DNA of 64,000 nucleotides from Daedaleopsis sinensis (Eukaryota; Basidiomycota; Agaricomycetes; Polyporales; Polyporaceae). The position numbers and the translations under genes are program-made. Within the stretch, counting starts at the first letter, position 1, and the number at the start of each line of letters is the position of its first letter. The DNA lies in NCBI GenBank assembly GCA_033807695.1, contig CM066300.1, forward strand, positions 2,480,001 through 2,544,000, given 5' to 3'. Under the pieces are notes generated by a model. That model did no database searches, had not been told where the DNA came from, and saw only the letters and a list, made by a program, of their open reading frames with translations. This document shows, piece by piece, positions 21,701 to 34,225 of the stretch.

Positions 21701-22720
21701 ACAGTGTCAATTCTTCCTGCGTATCGAGGTGCGTGGATATCGTCATGATGCGGTCTGTATCTATTGACGAATTCATCGCACCCTATAGCCGCGTCATTGG
21801 CTCCAGCACGTGCTTGTTCAAGGGAAGAAGGACTCGGAGGCCGACCCGATCACCGTGTACAACCTCCTCTCAAATCATTTCGGTGAATGGTATGGTCCCG
21901 TCGCCCATCGGCTTAGTCCTTCGCTGATCACCTTGAACAGGGTTGTTTCGCTAATTCTGTGCCATGATAAGCCCAAGAGCCGTGCGCGACAGATCGAGAA
22001 GTTCATAGACGTAGCGAACCGGCTACGGAACTTCCACAATTATTCCGGTCTCCGTGCCATCATCGCCGGAATCAACAGCGCTACATTCGAGGGCGACGAG
22101 TCATTGGAGCTGTTGCGGACGAAAGCGAGCGAGCATTGGAAGAATTTCCAACAATGGGATCAACTGTTGCAGTCTGTGCGCTCGCACCAGAAGTACCGAA
22201 TGGCGCTGAGGAATACGAAAGGCGCATGTATACCCGCTTTGTGAGACTCTCCCGCGTTGCTGCCTGTGCGATACTGACCGCACCGATGTACAGAGAAATT
22301 CACCTTTCTGACCTGATTCGTGCTCACGAGGGAAACCCGGACTACCACGACGACGATGCATCCAAGATCCACTGGGCCAAGTTCAACATGATGGCGCGCT
22401 TTATAGACACTATCGTGCAGTGCCAGAAGGGTTGCCGCGAAGGTGGGGAGTACGATAGGTTTCCAGATCGCGGCGAAATTCGTAAACTGTTCCTGACCCA
22501 TCAAGAGGACGTGCTCATGGACTACGAGGTACGTACAGCTACCTTTTCAGGTTGTCGCTTTTGTTGACGACTCGGGCAGATGCAACGATCTCGCATAGCC
22601 TTGCCCGACATCGAGTACGAAGATAACTTCCGATCTGGTGGTCCTCGCATTGCCTCCCGGGACCCAAACCACAAAGACGCAGCGATCTTCCGCAAGCTCC
22701 TCAACTTCTCTTGGACTTAA
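18772..22720 (+). CDS. Ras guanine-nucleotide exchange factor with N-terminal GTPase-like domain
   Basis: A long multi-exon gene. The first exon (from MTSQTPPIDLPKIPSLPP) is Ser/Pro-rich and disordered. A P-loop domain follows at about 19620-20330: LLTFLVVGPHGCGKSTVIQK (complete G1), GIMICYDVTEENSLLHVEDL, VLACKSELE at the place of the NKxD motif, and VEASAVTETGKERIRKAF (G5-like). The G3 DxxG motif is replaced by LEADVSAY. After a Ser-rich linker come the RasGEF N-terminal region (WMSLDDLLNKLLFMAVCDDD, then FIQHFLLTYRRFASP) and the Cdc25 catalytic region: DIAQEMTRLQCQFFLRIE, FIDVANRLRNFHNYSGLRAI, GACIPAL and EIHLSDLIRAHEGNPDY. The stop is at 22720. It should activate a Ras-type GTPase at membranes; the added domain may regulate it. 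Small exons in the middle were placed only approximately. Confidence 0.88.
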
Positions 22721-23104
22721 CGACCTTGTATCGCGTGTTGTGTGTTCCTCGCTTTCTCACACCTTGCTTTCTTCTACGCCCCTGCCCTCAGCACATATCT
22801 ATGATGGTACGCTACTCACCCGTGGATTGTATTACCCTTGTTGTCGACCCCTGCTATGCTGAATATGACAAACCCTGTATGCGGGCTTGGACCACACCCC
22901 TATATGATACCCTTCTGCACGACCCTCACGAATTTTAACGAGTCCTTACATGATCAAGCAATAGAGTGAATTGTCGTCGTCCTGAATCTGAGAGATCAAT
23001 TCATCGGACCAACGGGCCCTGATTGGCTGGAGAGAACGGCCCACTTACCGGACCGCGCATGTATGTGCGCCTAAATATTTCGTACTCTTCACACTTGTGC
23101 GCCG
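22721..23104. other. Intergenic, nothing recognised
   Basis: About 385 bases between two plus-strand genes, expected to hold the RasGEF 3' end and the DRS1 promoter. No gene signal. Confidence 0.5.
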
Positions 23105-25809
23105 ATGTCCAAGCCACAGGCAGCGGAAGAAGCGGTCGAGCTCAACCCAGATTTCTCTTTTGACCTCTCTGGTGACCCATATTATGATCTCCTCGATGAC
23201 CACCTTGACGTGCAAGACCTTGTTAAAAAAGGCTCGAAGCCGGTACGAGGGAAAGTGGTATTTATTTAACTTGCTGCTAACGAGTGTCCAGGAACCTCTC
23301 TCGGTGGACGATATCATAGCTCGACGTAAACTCAGGGTAACTCCTGGGAAGCGGAAACGGCCTGTGGAAGATGAGGGTGATGAAGAGGACAGTGATTCCG
23401 AGGGGGAGTCAGAGGAGGATGAGAGTTCGGAGGACGATGATGAGTCCGGTGCGTCCGAGGATGACTTTGCGGAGCTGGCAGAGGCGGAAGAGGAAGAGGA
23501 TCCACTGGCAACCTCCGGCGAGGAATCAGGAGAGGAGGGCTCCGAGGACGAAGGCATGCCGCCAGACGATGCCTCGGACTCGGACGCGGCGTCGTCCTCA
23601 GAGGACGAATCGGACGAAGAGACCCCAGCAGAGAAGGAGCGCAAAGCAGCTTTCTTCGAAGCAGAGTCCGGGCCCTCCGAGGCACATACGTCCTTCCTGT
23701 CTATGAACCTCTCGCGGCCAATCATCAAGTCGCTCACATCCCTCGGTTTCACCACGCCCACGCCCATCCAGACCGCGACCATCCCGGTCGCGCTCCTCGG
23801 TAAGGACATCGTAGGGAACGCCGTCACTGGATCTGGCAAGACGGCGGCGTTCATCATCCCCATGCTCGAGCGACTCATGTACCGCGACCGGGGGAAGAAG
23901 GCTGCCGCGACCCGGTGTCTCGTCCTTGTGCCCACGCGCGAACTCGGTGTGCAGTGTTTCGAGGTCGGCGCGAAGCTCGCAGCGCACACGGACATCCGCT
24001 TCGCCCTTGTCGTAGGTTCGTCTAACCGCTGTCGGCCTAGCATTCGGCCTTTCGCTCACATGCAATGCTATTTTTGACCCCCAGGCGGTCTCTCCGTCAA
24101 GGCTCAAGAGGCAAATCTGCGCACGCGCCCTGATGTCGTTATAGCGACCCCGGGAAGGCTCATTGACCATATCCGCAACTCGCCGAGCTTCACTCTAGAT
24201 GCACTAGACATCCTGGTGCTCGACGAGGCAGACCGGATGCTCGAGGACGGGTTCGCGGACGAGCTGTCGGAGATCATCAAGTCGTGTCCAACCTCACGCC
24301 AGACGATGCTCTTCTCGGCAACTATGACCGACTCTGTCGACGAGCTTGTGCGCATGTCGTTGAACAAGCCCGTGAGGCTGTTCGTCGACCCGAAGCGCAG
24401 TACCGCACGGAGTCTTCTGCAAGAGTTCGTCCGCGTTCGGGCCGGCAAGGAAGCAGAACGGTCCGCGCTGCTCGTAGCCCTCTGCAAACGGTCATTCAGG
24501 ACGCGCGTGATCATCTTCTTCCGGAGCAAGAAGCTCGCCCACCAGCTGCGCATCGTCTTCAGCCTGTTGGGCATGAAGAGCGACGAACTGCACGGCGACT
24601 TGAGCCAGGAACAGGTACGTCTGCGGCTCTCACACCGCTGCACATGGGCATTCGAAAAGAATTCTGATAAATGGAAACAAGCGATTGAAAGCCCTTCAAC
24701 AATTCAGAGATGGGCACGTGGACTATCTCATGGCTACCGACCTCGCCTCCCGTGGTCTGGACATCAAGGGGATAGAGACGGTCATCAATTATGACATGCC
24801 GGGTCAACTCGCGCAATACCTGCACCGTGTCGGTCGAACAGCTCGGGCGGGCCAGAAGGGGCGGTAAGTCGGCTTCTTTGACATTCAGTCCGCGCGTCTT
24901 GACCGACCTATCTTGACAGATCTGTGACGCTTGTGGGCGAGGCCGACCGCAAGATACTCAAGGCGGCCATAAAGCACACCTCCGGCGAGGACCAGGTGCG
25001 GCACCGGCAGGTTCCGCCGGAAGTGGTTAGCAAATGGTCACAGAAGCTCGATGGGATGAAGCTGGAGATCTCCGAAGTCCTTCAAGAGGAGAAGGAGGAA
25101 AAGCATGTCCGTGTGTTGGTGATCATTGCCCTAGAGACGGTTGTCCTAATGCTTGCCTTGACAGCTCCGGAAGGCTGAGATGGAACTGAAGAAAGGTATG
25201 AACATGATTGAACACGAAGCAGAGATCTTCTCTCGGCCCGCCCGTACATGGTTCCGGACTGGGAAGGAGAAGGCCAAGACCGAGGGTGAGTGGTGGCATT
25301 TCATTTCCGCTGTTCCCCAAAACTGATAGATGTTTTCCCGGTAGCGTTGAGTAAACAGCAGTACGAGGCTGGATTCGAGGCCAGCAAAAAGGGGAAGGCG
25401 AAGGAGTCGGCCGATGCAAAGGTACGTAAAACGAAGACATTGATCCGGCCGCAGCTGAACGCGGTCTCACCAGCCGAAACGGGACAAGTTTGCGGGCCTT
25501 TCAAGACGTACGAAGCGAAGAAAGATGGCGATGGAGGAGGACGCTGGGGAGACAGGCGCGATCCGGGCAGCCGTGCGTTCCGCGAAGAAGTCGCTGCGCC
25601 CGGTGAAGATTGGCGAGCCAGAGCGACGACAGGTGTCGAAAAAGAAGGAGAAGAAGAAGGTCGCGAGGACAAAGAGCGTAACGAAGCCGAAGGGTGGGGC
25701 ATTTGAAAAGGATATGGGGCAGCGCGCGGCGCGGGAGGGCGTGCGGGCGAAGAAAAGCGACGTGATCGGGGGTATGGGCAAGAAAAAGGGTGGGAAGCGG
25801 AAGGCTTAG
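23105..25809 (+). CDS. DRS1: DEAD-box ATP-dependent RNA helicase DRS1/DDX27
   Basis: A multi-exon gene from ATG 23105 ([20 protein letters not shown]) to the stop at 25809. An acidic stretch of Glu, Asp and Ser (about 23360-23630) precedes the helicase core. Motifs in order: [19 protein letters not shown] with the Q motif TPTPIQ, motif I GSGKTAA, Ia [10 protein letters not shown], Ib TPGRL, II DEAD in [19 protein letters not shown] in LFSATM, then [26 protein letters not shown] and the final [14 protein letters not shown]. The C-terminus is Lys-rich and nucleolar-like. The order and spacing match DRS1, needed for assembly of the 60S ribosomal subunit. A run of five or more short introns breaks the second half. 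Confidence 0.95.
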
Positions 25810-26467
25810 GTTCTTGCTTCTACGACCTCACTTTGCGCCGTTGTGCAGCGCTATCGTCCAGATGGCCACTCACCCGCTCTTCATGGCTAGTTGAGATGTA
25901 GCATTGACGTGGCTAACCTTCCAATCCGAGTGCCAGGCACGGTCGTGTCTTCGTCGTTGAGTCGGTTGGAAATCTAGGCCTGCATGCTTGACAGTACTTT
26001 CAATCCGCCAGTAACCGCTGCGAATGAAGTTCAAGGGGATGGGGTGGGGTGGAGTGGGACGATGCTCTTGTCCTCAGCCACAGGGACGTGACAGGGTCCA
26101 TTCTGTGACTCTCTTGTGACGGTACGCGGTTCTTACGCGTTTATGGGCGCTTGAGCCGTCTTTCTCGCTCCGGGGTGGCACAACTGGCGGCCCGTCTCAC
26201 CGAATGTATGCATCTGCTCTTGCTCTCATGCAATTCACTGCTCCGACAGACCTGCGCAGGCGACACACCTCACCATCCCACTGACCCTCCCGTGCTGCCA
26301 AGCTTGTGAACAGCGGCCACTGTGCGAAGATTTCCTGTTTGCAAGGGTCAGCTTTGGCAGCTAAACACCTACAAAGAGACAGAAGGAACGGCCTCTCGGT
26401 GAGTCCTTCGCGTCCCCACAATCTCCCTCTGCCCTCTTATCTGTTGCATGTCTGGAGAAGACCAGCA
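25810..26467. other. Intergenic, nothing coding recognised
   Basis: About 660 bases between DRS1 and APC4 on the same strand. It contains one G-rich block (26035-26058). Otherwise I see only chance frames; it should hold the APC4 promoter. Confidence 0.5.
26035..26058 (+). repeat. G-rich block with G-quadruplex potential
   Basis: Four G runs (GGGG, GGGG, GGGG, then GG and GGG) separated by one to three bases lie between DRS1 and APC4, about 410 bases before the APC4 ATG. The pattern can form a G-quadruplex; function is not shown. Confidence 0.4.
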
Positions 26468-29400
26468 ATGTCGACCACGATCGCGCCTGTGGCAACAATC
26501 CAGCTACCGAGTCCCTCACGCGTTCTGCACGCCTCCTGGTGTCCAGACAAGGATCTCGTGGTTGTGATCTCCCGTGCCGCGCACCAGGAAAAGATGATAC
26601 TATACAAGATGCAAGGTGGAAAGAAGTGGGAGGTCGTCATTCAACCATCCAACGTCGGGAAAGCCCAGACAGAGGTCACGGGTATCGCATGGAGCCCGGA
26701 CGGTACGAGAGAATCCCGCCCCCATCTTCTCTGTATTGAGTGGAGCAACAGTGCAAAGCATCGCGGTCATCTCCAATCCTGCTATGATTACCATTCATTC
26801 CATACAGAATGGCACTGTAGAACGCTCAATACCGATCACTTCCGACGACCGACGCATCGAGCTGAAGGGCGTTTGGTGGTTTCGAGAGCAGAAGAAGACT
26901 GTAGGGAATGATCTTCCTGACATCTTCAAGAGGGGTGACAACATTGTCAGTCCGACCTGAGTGCATTGTCTGGTCAAATAAACTAACGGTGTTCAGACTG
27001 GTTCGGCTCATTCTATTCTCAAGGGTCTCCCGTTGCTGGACCCTATTCAGGATGATACGAAAGCTCTTACGTGAGTTCCACACGCCCTTCAGACTTCTTC
27101 GCTCCGATGCTGAACTCATCTCAGTTCGAGCGAGCTCTTCGCCTTCCAGGGCGCGAGGAATAAAACCGTGCAGCAAGCTACGCTCCCAGATAGTATTCTG
27201 GGTTGGCCAGCTTTGCCACCCGATCTCGCGGCGTCATCCATCGCACATAACAAGCCGGACGCCCAGAATACAGTCCCAGAAGCCGAAGACGAGGCAGATG
27301 ACACGAATGTGAACAGCATTCTTGCTGTCGCCGACAGCCTGGGCTTCCTGCGCCTGTTCCTGGAAGGTAGCTATCCTTTAGGCATGGTGCTCACACAGCG
27401 CAAGACTTTCTCAAGGTCGCTCTACAAGCTCCGCGACCATTTCTTCTCTCACACTGGCCCGTCGTCCCCTTTGAGCGACGGCGCAGTCGGCCTCTTGCCC
27501 CACGTTATCCAATCGCCCTATCTCACGGGTAGACATCTCAGGGATGTAGCTCGAGTGTCATCCTCTGCTCGTGATCTACTCGGATACACAATCCGAGTAG
27601 TCAAGGATATGCGAGGAGCGTGGTTTGGCGGCGATGGCCAGGTCGGCGCCCGAGACCTTGGTCCCAAGTGGATCCAGTCGTTAGAAGCTAGGCAATCGAG
27701 TGCATTCGGCCGTAAGTGATTAATGTCCGTTTCTATGCATCAGGTCACTCACAATTGTCACAGAGGAAGAACCGTATGCGTTGTTGGATCTGACCTGCCT
27801 ATTGACTACTGGCCGCACATCCGAAAGTTTGACGGATTTTCTAGGCAGTGCCGAGCATATGAGTGATAGAGTAGGTCAAACAAGTGAGTTGTCGGGGTAC
27901 ACGAGCTAATAATCAGATATAGAGCATACAAAAATGGGATGCTGTTATGTGCGATGCGTTGATCAGACTACGCGACTTGTCAGAGAAACGTGTCGCCCCG
28001 GCTTGTCAACGACTACATCTGCTCTTGCAGGATGTCCAGGGTTGGGCTACGCTGTGAGTTTTGGACCGAAGCTGCTACTGACTTTCCCCGACTGATAATG
28101 CTCTTACAAGCCCCAAGTACGCTGTTTGCAACTTCAAGCCCGCGGACATCGAAGCGTGCCTCGAGTACACGGCCAGCGCAATCTTCCAGGCCAGCTGGCT
28201 TGCGTCATTTTCCCGCAAGGAGCTGCTCCGCTTCAAAGAGTTCATGAAATGGATCCGGTACGGTGCGTATCTCCTCGAGTTCTCAAAACCAACCCCACAA
28301 CTGTGACAATGTGCAGAAACCGCACGGGCGAACGCCACTGGAGACCAGCACAATACTCGCCCCCAACACGACATCCTTGAGGTCAACGAATATCTGGCAT
28401 CCAGTCTGGTCGTCAGCCCGATCGACAAATGGTTCATGGGCCCCGGTGCGCGCATCAACCGTGAGGGCTTAGGGGTGCCGAGCGAGAACGCGAGTATCAA
28501 GACCGCAATCGAGAAGGCCCGCGCCGCACTGGACCACTGGGATCAAACCGTGCAAAGCGTGAGCCCACACATTTTAGCGAACTCCGCGATGCAGGCCATC
28601 GGCTAACGCAAGCCATCATACGTCCTCCGGATCCGGTGCAGGACGTCAAACCTCGCGATCTCTCGCATGTCGAGCGCAACCTCGACGTGCTAGTGCACAC
28701 ACTAGCGGGGCGATGCCAGCAAATGTTCGAGGAGGCTAGCAAAGCGGCGGCGCGCTCAGCAATACGCGTGGCCGGTTGGGAGGCCGCTCCGACGGACGTT
28801 TCGGAGAACCCAGGGCCGGGTGGTGGTTCCTCCAGCTCCGTGCCCTTGATACGTGAGCGCACGGTGGAAGACGGGAGCAAGGCAAGCGACTACGAGTTTT
28901 CAACGTGCTGCTGTTCTCCCACTGACTGAATGCACAGCCGGACAGTTTTCTCCAATACCTTGCAATCAGGCCACCGCACGACGGTGGGCGATCCTACCGT
29001 AAGCCCTTAGAACCCCCTTCTTAGCACCTGCGCTGTTCCGCGTTGAGTGATCTGACGTTGCCGTCCTGCTCTAGTGTGTGTTGCTCGGCTTGAGCAGGGG
29101 CTGGGCGCTCTTACGGGTGTCCCGGCTGTCGAGGTTTCGGTGCTGGAGTGCTGTGCCTTGGAAGAAGGAAGCGAAGAGCCCCAGCCGTTCGAGCTGCTTG
29201 ATGTGGACTTCTTCGACTCGGAGTTGCTGGTGATGGTCTATAGACTGAAGGATCAAAACAGTAAGTGGGCCGGCAGTCGGGTAGCGTCCGGCGCGGCGCG
29301 TCACGTCGCGGTCGCGCATCTCGCTCATCACGATCGTTGTGCAGCAGCCTGTATTGCGACGGCCGGCTATGCGAATTTAATCTACCACGCTATCCCGTCC

Positions 29401-29740
29401 CACGAGTACGTAACGGGCACGACTCGAGAGCGGCTGATGGGGGACGTGCTGGGGAGAGTGAGGAGCGGCGAGGTGAGTACGGGAGGGCTGGGTGCAGCAG
29501 GGTGAGAGGTGCAGCGACGGCGATAGCTGAACCTTTCTTTTTCTATTTAAGCTTCCTTCGGCAGCCGTACCGATCATTCAATCACGGACGCTTAGTGGGA
29601 GCTGGACGGGAGGGGCGAGCTTGGCGGTGAATGGGCGGGTTGGGCGGCGGGTGTCGTGTGTGCTGGACGGTGCGGGGCAGCGGCTGGAGGTAGCAGACAT
29701 GGCGGGGGAGGAGGAGGGGACGTCGGGGTCGGAGGCGTGA
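26468..29740 (+). CDS. APC4: Anaphase-promoting complex subunit 4
   Basis: A multi-exon gene from ATG 26468 to the stop at 29740. The N-terminal part starts MSTTIAPVATIQLPSPSRVL and shows the APC4 WD40-type repeats: HASWCPDKDLVVVISRAAHQ, VTGIAWSPDG, and IELKGVWWFREQKKTVGND. The middle holds the long helical APC4 domain: VNSILAVADSLGFLRLFLEG, KLRDHFFSHTGPSSPL, GLGVPSENASIKTAIEKARA, LSHVERNLDVLVHTLAGRCQ. The C-terminal part (FFDSELLVMVYRLKDQN, ARHVAVAHLAHHDRCAAACI) resembles a second beta-propeller segment. APC4 is a scaffold subunit of the anaphase-promoting complex, the ubiquitin ligase that drives exit from mitosis. Family assignment rests on overall order, as APC4 is poorly conserved. Confidence 0.83.
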
Positions 29741-29992
29741 AGGATAGGTACGGGGGGAAATAATGGACACGTGGGCGCGAGTCGGGTCGGGGACCGGGGA
29801 GGATGATGGGGGCAGTTGGCGAGGGCCGTGGACGCTGGCCGGGCCTCGTGCCCCGCGAATGCGTTCTTTTTCTGCTGGGCCTGGCAGTGGCTGCCCAGTG
29901 GCTGCCTGTTGTTCTCTCCGTCGCCTATCCGAATACATATCCCTATCCCTCCTCGTCCCAGCCTCCGCCATCTCTACCTCCCTGCCCGCGCA

Positions 29993-31454
29993 ATGCCCCC
30001 ATCCCCCGACCCTAAGGCCGGCTCAGACGACAGCGCAGCCCGCATCTCCGACGCCGCCCTCAGGAAGAAAAAGAATGCCGACGCCCAGGCCGCCTTCCGC
30101 GCCCGCCGCGCAAACTACATCGCGACCCTCGAGGAGACAGGTCCGCTCCCCCGCCCTCCCCCCGCGCTAACCCCCCACGCTGATCCCCACCCCCGCGGCA
30201 GTCACCAACCTAGAGAGCGTCGTCCTCCAGCTCCAGGAGTCATGTCGCCACACCGAGTCCCAGCTCCAGGACGTCCGCCAGGAGAACGCGCGCCTCAAGA
30301 CCGAGCTCGAGCACAAGGAGAGCATGCTCAGGATGTACGAGCAGCAGAAGAAGGTCGATCGCGAGCCCCAGGATGACTATCCCATGTCGTACGCTCCCGT
30401 TCGCACTCCCCCCGTCACCATGTCCTCCGCGCCCGCCAGCAACTACGGCGGCGAGGACGCTATGCGCTACCCCTCCGCCGGCCACGCCTCGGGTTCCATG
30501 ACCGGCTCGTCCTACAACGGCCAGGACTACCCCCAGCGGTCCCCTGCCCTCGGCTTCGTCTCCATCCCCTCCAGTGGCTCAGAATCGCGCCCCATGGACG
30601 CGCACGGGCGCATGACGCGGTACGACCCGTACTCGCCCTACCCCATCGACACCTCGGCGCGCGATAGCGGCTGGGTCGCCCACCAGGGGACTGTAAGCGA
30701 CCCTGGAGGGATGGACAGCAGCAGCTCATCGCATTCTCCCACATTCGTCGAGTCCCCCACGCTCACGGCATCTGACAGTCTCTATCCCTCTCGTTACGCT
30801 GTCGTCGAAGATCAAAAGGTTCCTCTCACCCCGCTCGCAACTTCCCCTTATATGTTCGCACCCAGCCGTTCTCTCTCCCCCGCAGCATCCACCCCCTCCT
30901 CCACCTCCTCCACCTCCATCGCCCCCAACTCCTACTCCTTTACCTTCCCCGAGGGCTCCTCTCTCGCCGACAGGCCAGAGTTCAACTTCCGCCGGGCGCA
31001 CCCCGCCCCAGAGCTCACTCTCCACGGCGGCACCGCAGACGTCACATCGATTCTCCGCATGAACGGCCGTGCAAATCCCTCGTCCTCCTCCGCCGATCGC
31101 CCCGTCCAGGCTCCGTCGCCCTACTCGCGGGCCGACAACGGCTCACATGAGCGCGAGAGCGACTGCGAGTCATCCTCCTACACGTACTCCTCCCGCTCCC
31201 GCTCCCGCACAACCAGCGCCGTCTGCCGCACGTCCCGCTCGCCCTCGCCGGGCCCCCCACCGATCTGCGGCACGCTCGCGGTCATCAAGGCACAGGCGTT
31301 CGGCGCGCTGCGCAGGACGCGGGGCCGGTCGAAGAAGACGTCCGAGGGCGCGGCCAAGGCGGCGGTCGAGGCACTCGCCGCGCGGGGCATCGGCATGTCG
31401 AACCCTGCGAAGCGGCCGCGACTGCACGACAGCGACGGGGACCTGCGGATCTGA
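29993..31454 (+). CDS. bZIP transcription factor
   Basis: Two exons, 29993-30140 and 30202-31454, joined in phase 1, give 466 residues. Residues about 20-95 hold the bZIP: the basic region KKKNADAQAAFRARRANYIA followed by a leucine zipper built from TLEETVTNLESVVLQLQESC and ARLKTELEHKESML. The rest is Ser/Pro/Tyr-rich and disordered, ending in a conserved-looking piece (PPICGTLAVIKAQAFGALRR) and a Lys/Arg patch (NPAKRPRLHDSDG) that could be a nuclear signal. The intron cuts the domain between basic region and zipper. The target genes cannot be read from the sequence. Its start lies 252 bases after the APC4 stop, and the leader just before the ATG is a long pyrimidine tract. Confidence 0.9.
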
Positions 31455-33012
31455 GGCGGGGGCTGCGAAGAAGAGGCTGCCGATCTCGCATCTGGCCCCC
31501 TCTCTCTGCCTTCGCCTCCGCGGCCGCAGCCGCGGCCGATTGCGCCTGGGGACGACGGAAGACCGGATATCGAATATGAATATATGACTAAGATACAGTA
31601 GAGGCATCCCACACTCATATGTACTAACAGCTTCGAAACAGCACTGCGCGATCTAGCTCTCTGGCTCTGGCTCTGGGACTCTGTAGACGTCTACGGTCTG
31701 GCTACTACCACCACTGTCCTGCTCGACTCTCCCAGCTCCCTATCCCCTATCCCTTTCTATCCCTTATATCATCTATCCCATGCACACTGCAGCGTTACTT
31801 ATTCGCTCTCTCACATGTTCTCGTATACTTCACATGTAGGATAGTATTGCCTGTAATATAGCATTCCGTTTGCTTTGCATGTAAATATAGCCAGCCATGC
31901 TTTCAGCCTACCCCCCGCGTCCCAGCCCGCTCCCTTCCGATTGCTCGCGGGCGGCGCGCGATAAGCCTGAGTGCCGCAGGCTCAGATCGCAGAGGCAGAG
32001 GAGGGTGCCGGAACGGAGTCCGCGCCGAAGATAGGCAGAAGAAACCCCACCGCCGTTCCCACCGAATGGTGCCATGGCGCACAGCCCGCCGGGCGAACGC
32101 GAGCACGATCGAAGACTCCGGCCGTTCGAGTTCGAGTACTTTCGAGGGACAAGGTTCGGACTGCGATCGGCTGCGTGCGGGCAGAAAGCGGGCACTAATA
32201 AGGGCACATCGCCGCGGCTCGCCGGCGTGACTCGTACTCGGTGCGCGAAATATACTTATCAAGTGTGGACGGGCACGGGCTATCGCCGTGGCACCGATGC
32301 TCGCGCAGCGCGATTATCTCGCGGGCGCCACGGAAGACGAAGGTTGTGCGCGCGGGCGACGTGGGTCGGCGCTGCAGAGCTGGTGTGTGAGAACGGGCTT
32401 GTTTGTGGATCGGACAAGGGGGACAAACCAGTGCGCGCGTAGCCGGACATATACATACCATGGCGGTCCTTGCGTGTCCACGAGACAGGCAGCCAGAGGG
32501 AGCTCCGCGTGTGTGCGCCGTGCAGCTGTCCCGCGAGCTCATCGAGGCGATCGAGCGAACCCCGGCCTTCTGGGCAGAGGGAAGTTTGATACAGTGTTGT
32601 GCGACCTCCAGCGGTGCGGGTAGGTGCTGGTTTCTAGAAATGCGGTCGCTGGCCGTCCCGTGGAAGGCTGAGAACATCATCGAGCGCTCGGGGCGAACCA
32701 CAGGACCAGCCCGGGCTGCTGATACACGTCCGGCTGTCTCCACAGTTCTATACCGAAGAACACGGACATTAACGACATCGCATTGCTCCAACCCATTAGG
32801 CTGAATTGCTTCCGCGAACTTGTACAACCTGGGGTAGTGTATGAGTATACATACTACATTGTCTCCCGCGCCAGGCTAACCCCACATGTGCGCTCGCGAG
32901 GCCGAGAAGTGACACCATGTGACAAAGGGGCGGCGGTGGAACGATGCGTAGAGACTCTAAGATGTTGCTTTGTCCAAGTCGTCCGCTGGGAGAGTGATCG
33001 ACAACCATGGAC
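31455..33012. other. Convergent intergenic region, about 1.6 kb, no gene recognised
   Basis: This gap lies between the bZIP stop and the GPI2 stop, so it should hold only two 3' ends, yet it is long. Several frames of 100-210 codons are open on either strand, all rich in Arg, Ala and Ser as expected from GC-rich non-coding DNA, with no family motifs. A short run of CTCTGG units lies near 31660. Confidence 0.45.
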
Positions 33013-34225
33013 TCAGCGGGAGAGGGAGAACCGCCGATTGACTTTTGGCACGGCTGGATCCCATGTGCCCCTGATTTCGCTGCGGGGATGGGTTGTCGAT
33101 CAATCTCGTGTACCAGGCCCAGAGCAGGTAACATAACACGCACTTCTTGTATTTTTGGGCCCACACCAGCACGGCGGGGGCGATGAACGTCACGAAGATA
33201 AAGCATGAAATGTAGAGGTATGCTGCGGTACCTGATAGAGGATGCGTAAGGAGGATCGAGACCGCGGAGATGAGGGCCGTGAGGACGACTTGCAGCGGTT
33301 TAGCGGTGTCCTGCAAGAAAGAAGGCCGAAATTAGGGATGGCGACCTGGCATAAAGCAAACCCAGTCACCTGCATACGACGGCGGAGCATCGGGAAGAGT
33401 GCAAAGGACTGCACCGAGAACAGGATCAATCCAAACACAGAGAGATCATCCGATAATCTCGAAGCCAGCACAACCGACGAGGAGATGGCGGCGTTCATCG
33501 AGAGCACTGAGGTAAGCCTCGAGGCGAGAAGCGAACCGAACGGAGTTAATGTCATGGGCAGGGGTAAAGGGTGATTCGTTCGCTTACCTCTCGCGTTGGT
33601 GATTGTTCGGTCTCATGGCTGTGTAATCTGCCAGCAGTGCGTTCAATATGAACAGACACGCGGACAGCGCCCAGATTGAATCTGAGGACGTTGCAGCGGT
33701 CAAAGTCTTGAGCACAGGCGACAGGGACATAAGCGCAAGGAAGACGAGAATCGAGGCTTTCAGTGTTTTCGCTCCTGTGTGATTTGGGCTTTGAGAGATA
33801 TATTGTTTGTATTCATCAAGGGAGACGCACTGTTCGTATGGCGCACTTTGTGGTCCACCCTCCCACATTCCAACAGTTCCCAGATGATGTACCCAGTCAA
33901 GAAGACACCGGACGATATCCAGACCAGAGCGCGAGGGTCAAGAACTCTCTGCCGTAGGCGCATGAAGATCGCAAGGAAGATGAAGATGCTTGCAATGTGT
34001 TGGCTTATAGGACAAGATAGAACCACCAGATGCCAGTATGTGTACGGCTGGAAGTTCGCTTTCCATGCAAGGCATCAGAAACTGTGCACTGTTACGCAGA
34101 ATCATGGTAGACTTACGATTCTTGCTTAACGAAGCCAGAAAGGATCGAGGGACGTAGTTGTCAGGGTACGGCTTCTTCTTCCACAGGACACGCTCCCATT
34201 CCGCCTCCCATGCCTCCTTGTACAT
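33013..34225 (-). CDS. GPI2: GPI-GlcNAc transferase subunit GPI2 (PIG-C)
   Basis: A minus-strand gene of about six exons from the Met at 34225 (MYKEAWEAEWERVLWKKKPY) to the stop at 33013. The start matches the PIG-C family: WERVLWKKKPYPDNYVPRSF followed by LASLSKN. Membrane segments follow: SQHIASIFIFLAIFMRL, ALVWISSGVFLTGYIIWELL, KASILVFLALMSLSPVL, SIWALSACLFILNALLADYT. The conserved LTSVLSMNAAISSSVVLASR is next, then VFGLILFSVQSFALFPMLRR, AYLYISCFIFVTFIAPAVLV and the last exon NEIRGTWDPAVPKVNRRFSL. GPI2 is part of the ER complex that transfers GlcNAc to phosphatidylinositol, the first step of GPI anchor synthesis. The window also encodes proteins with apparent GPI signals, but this is not evidence of a cluster. 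Confidence 0.93.

Noticed and set aside
23045..24043. A 332-codon minus-strand frame over DRS1
   Set aside because: Its Ser-rich text is the complement of the Glu/Asp-rich stretch of the helicase; no family signal.
29763..30015. Upstream frames overlapping the bZIP start (ATG at 29763 and 29803), as in uORF-controlled bZIP genes
   Set aside because: The long pyrimidine tract at 29900-29990 suggests transcription starts after these ATGs, so they may not be in the mRNA. Needs 5' end data.
32195..32827. A 210-codon minus-strand frame in the bZIP-GPI2 gap
   Set aside because: Low complexity in Arg, Ser, Ala and Cys with no domain and no good start; GC-rich chance frame.
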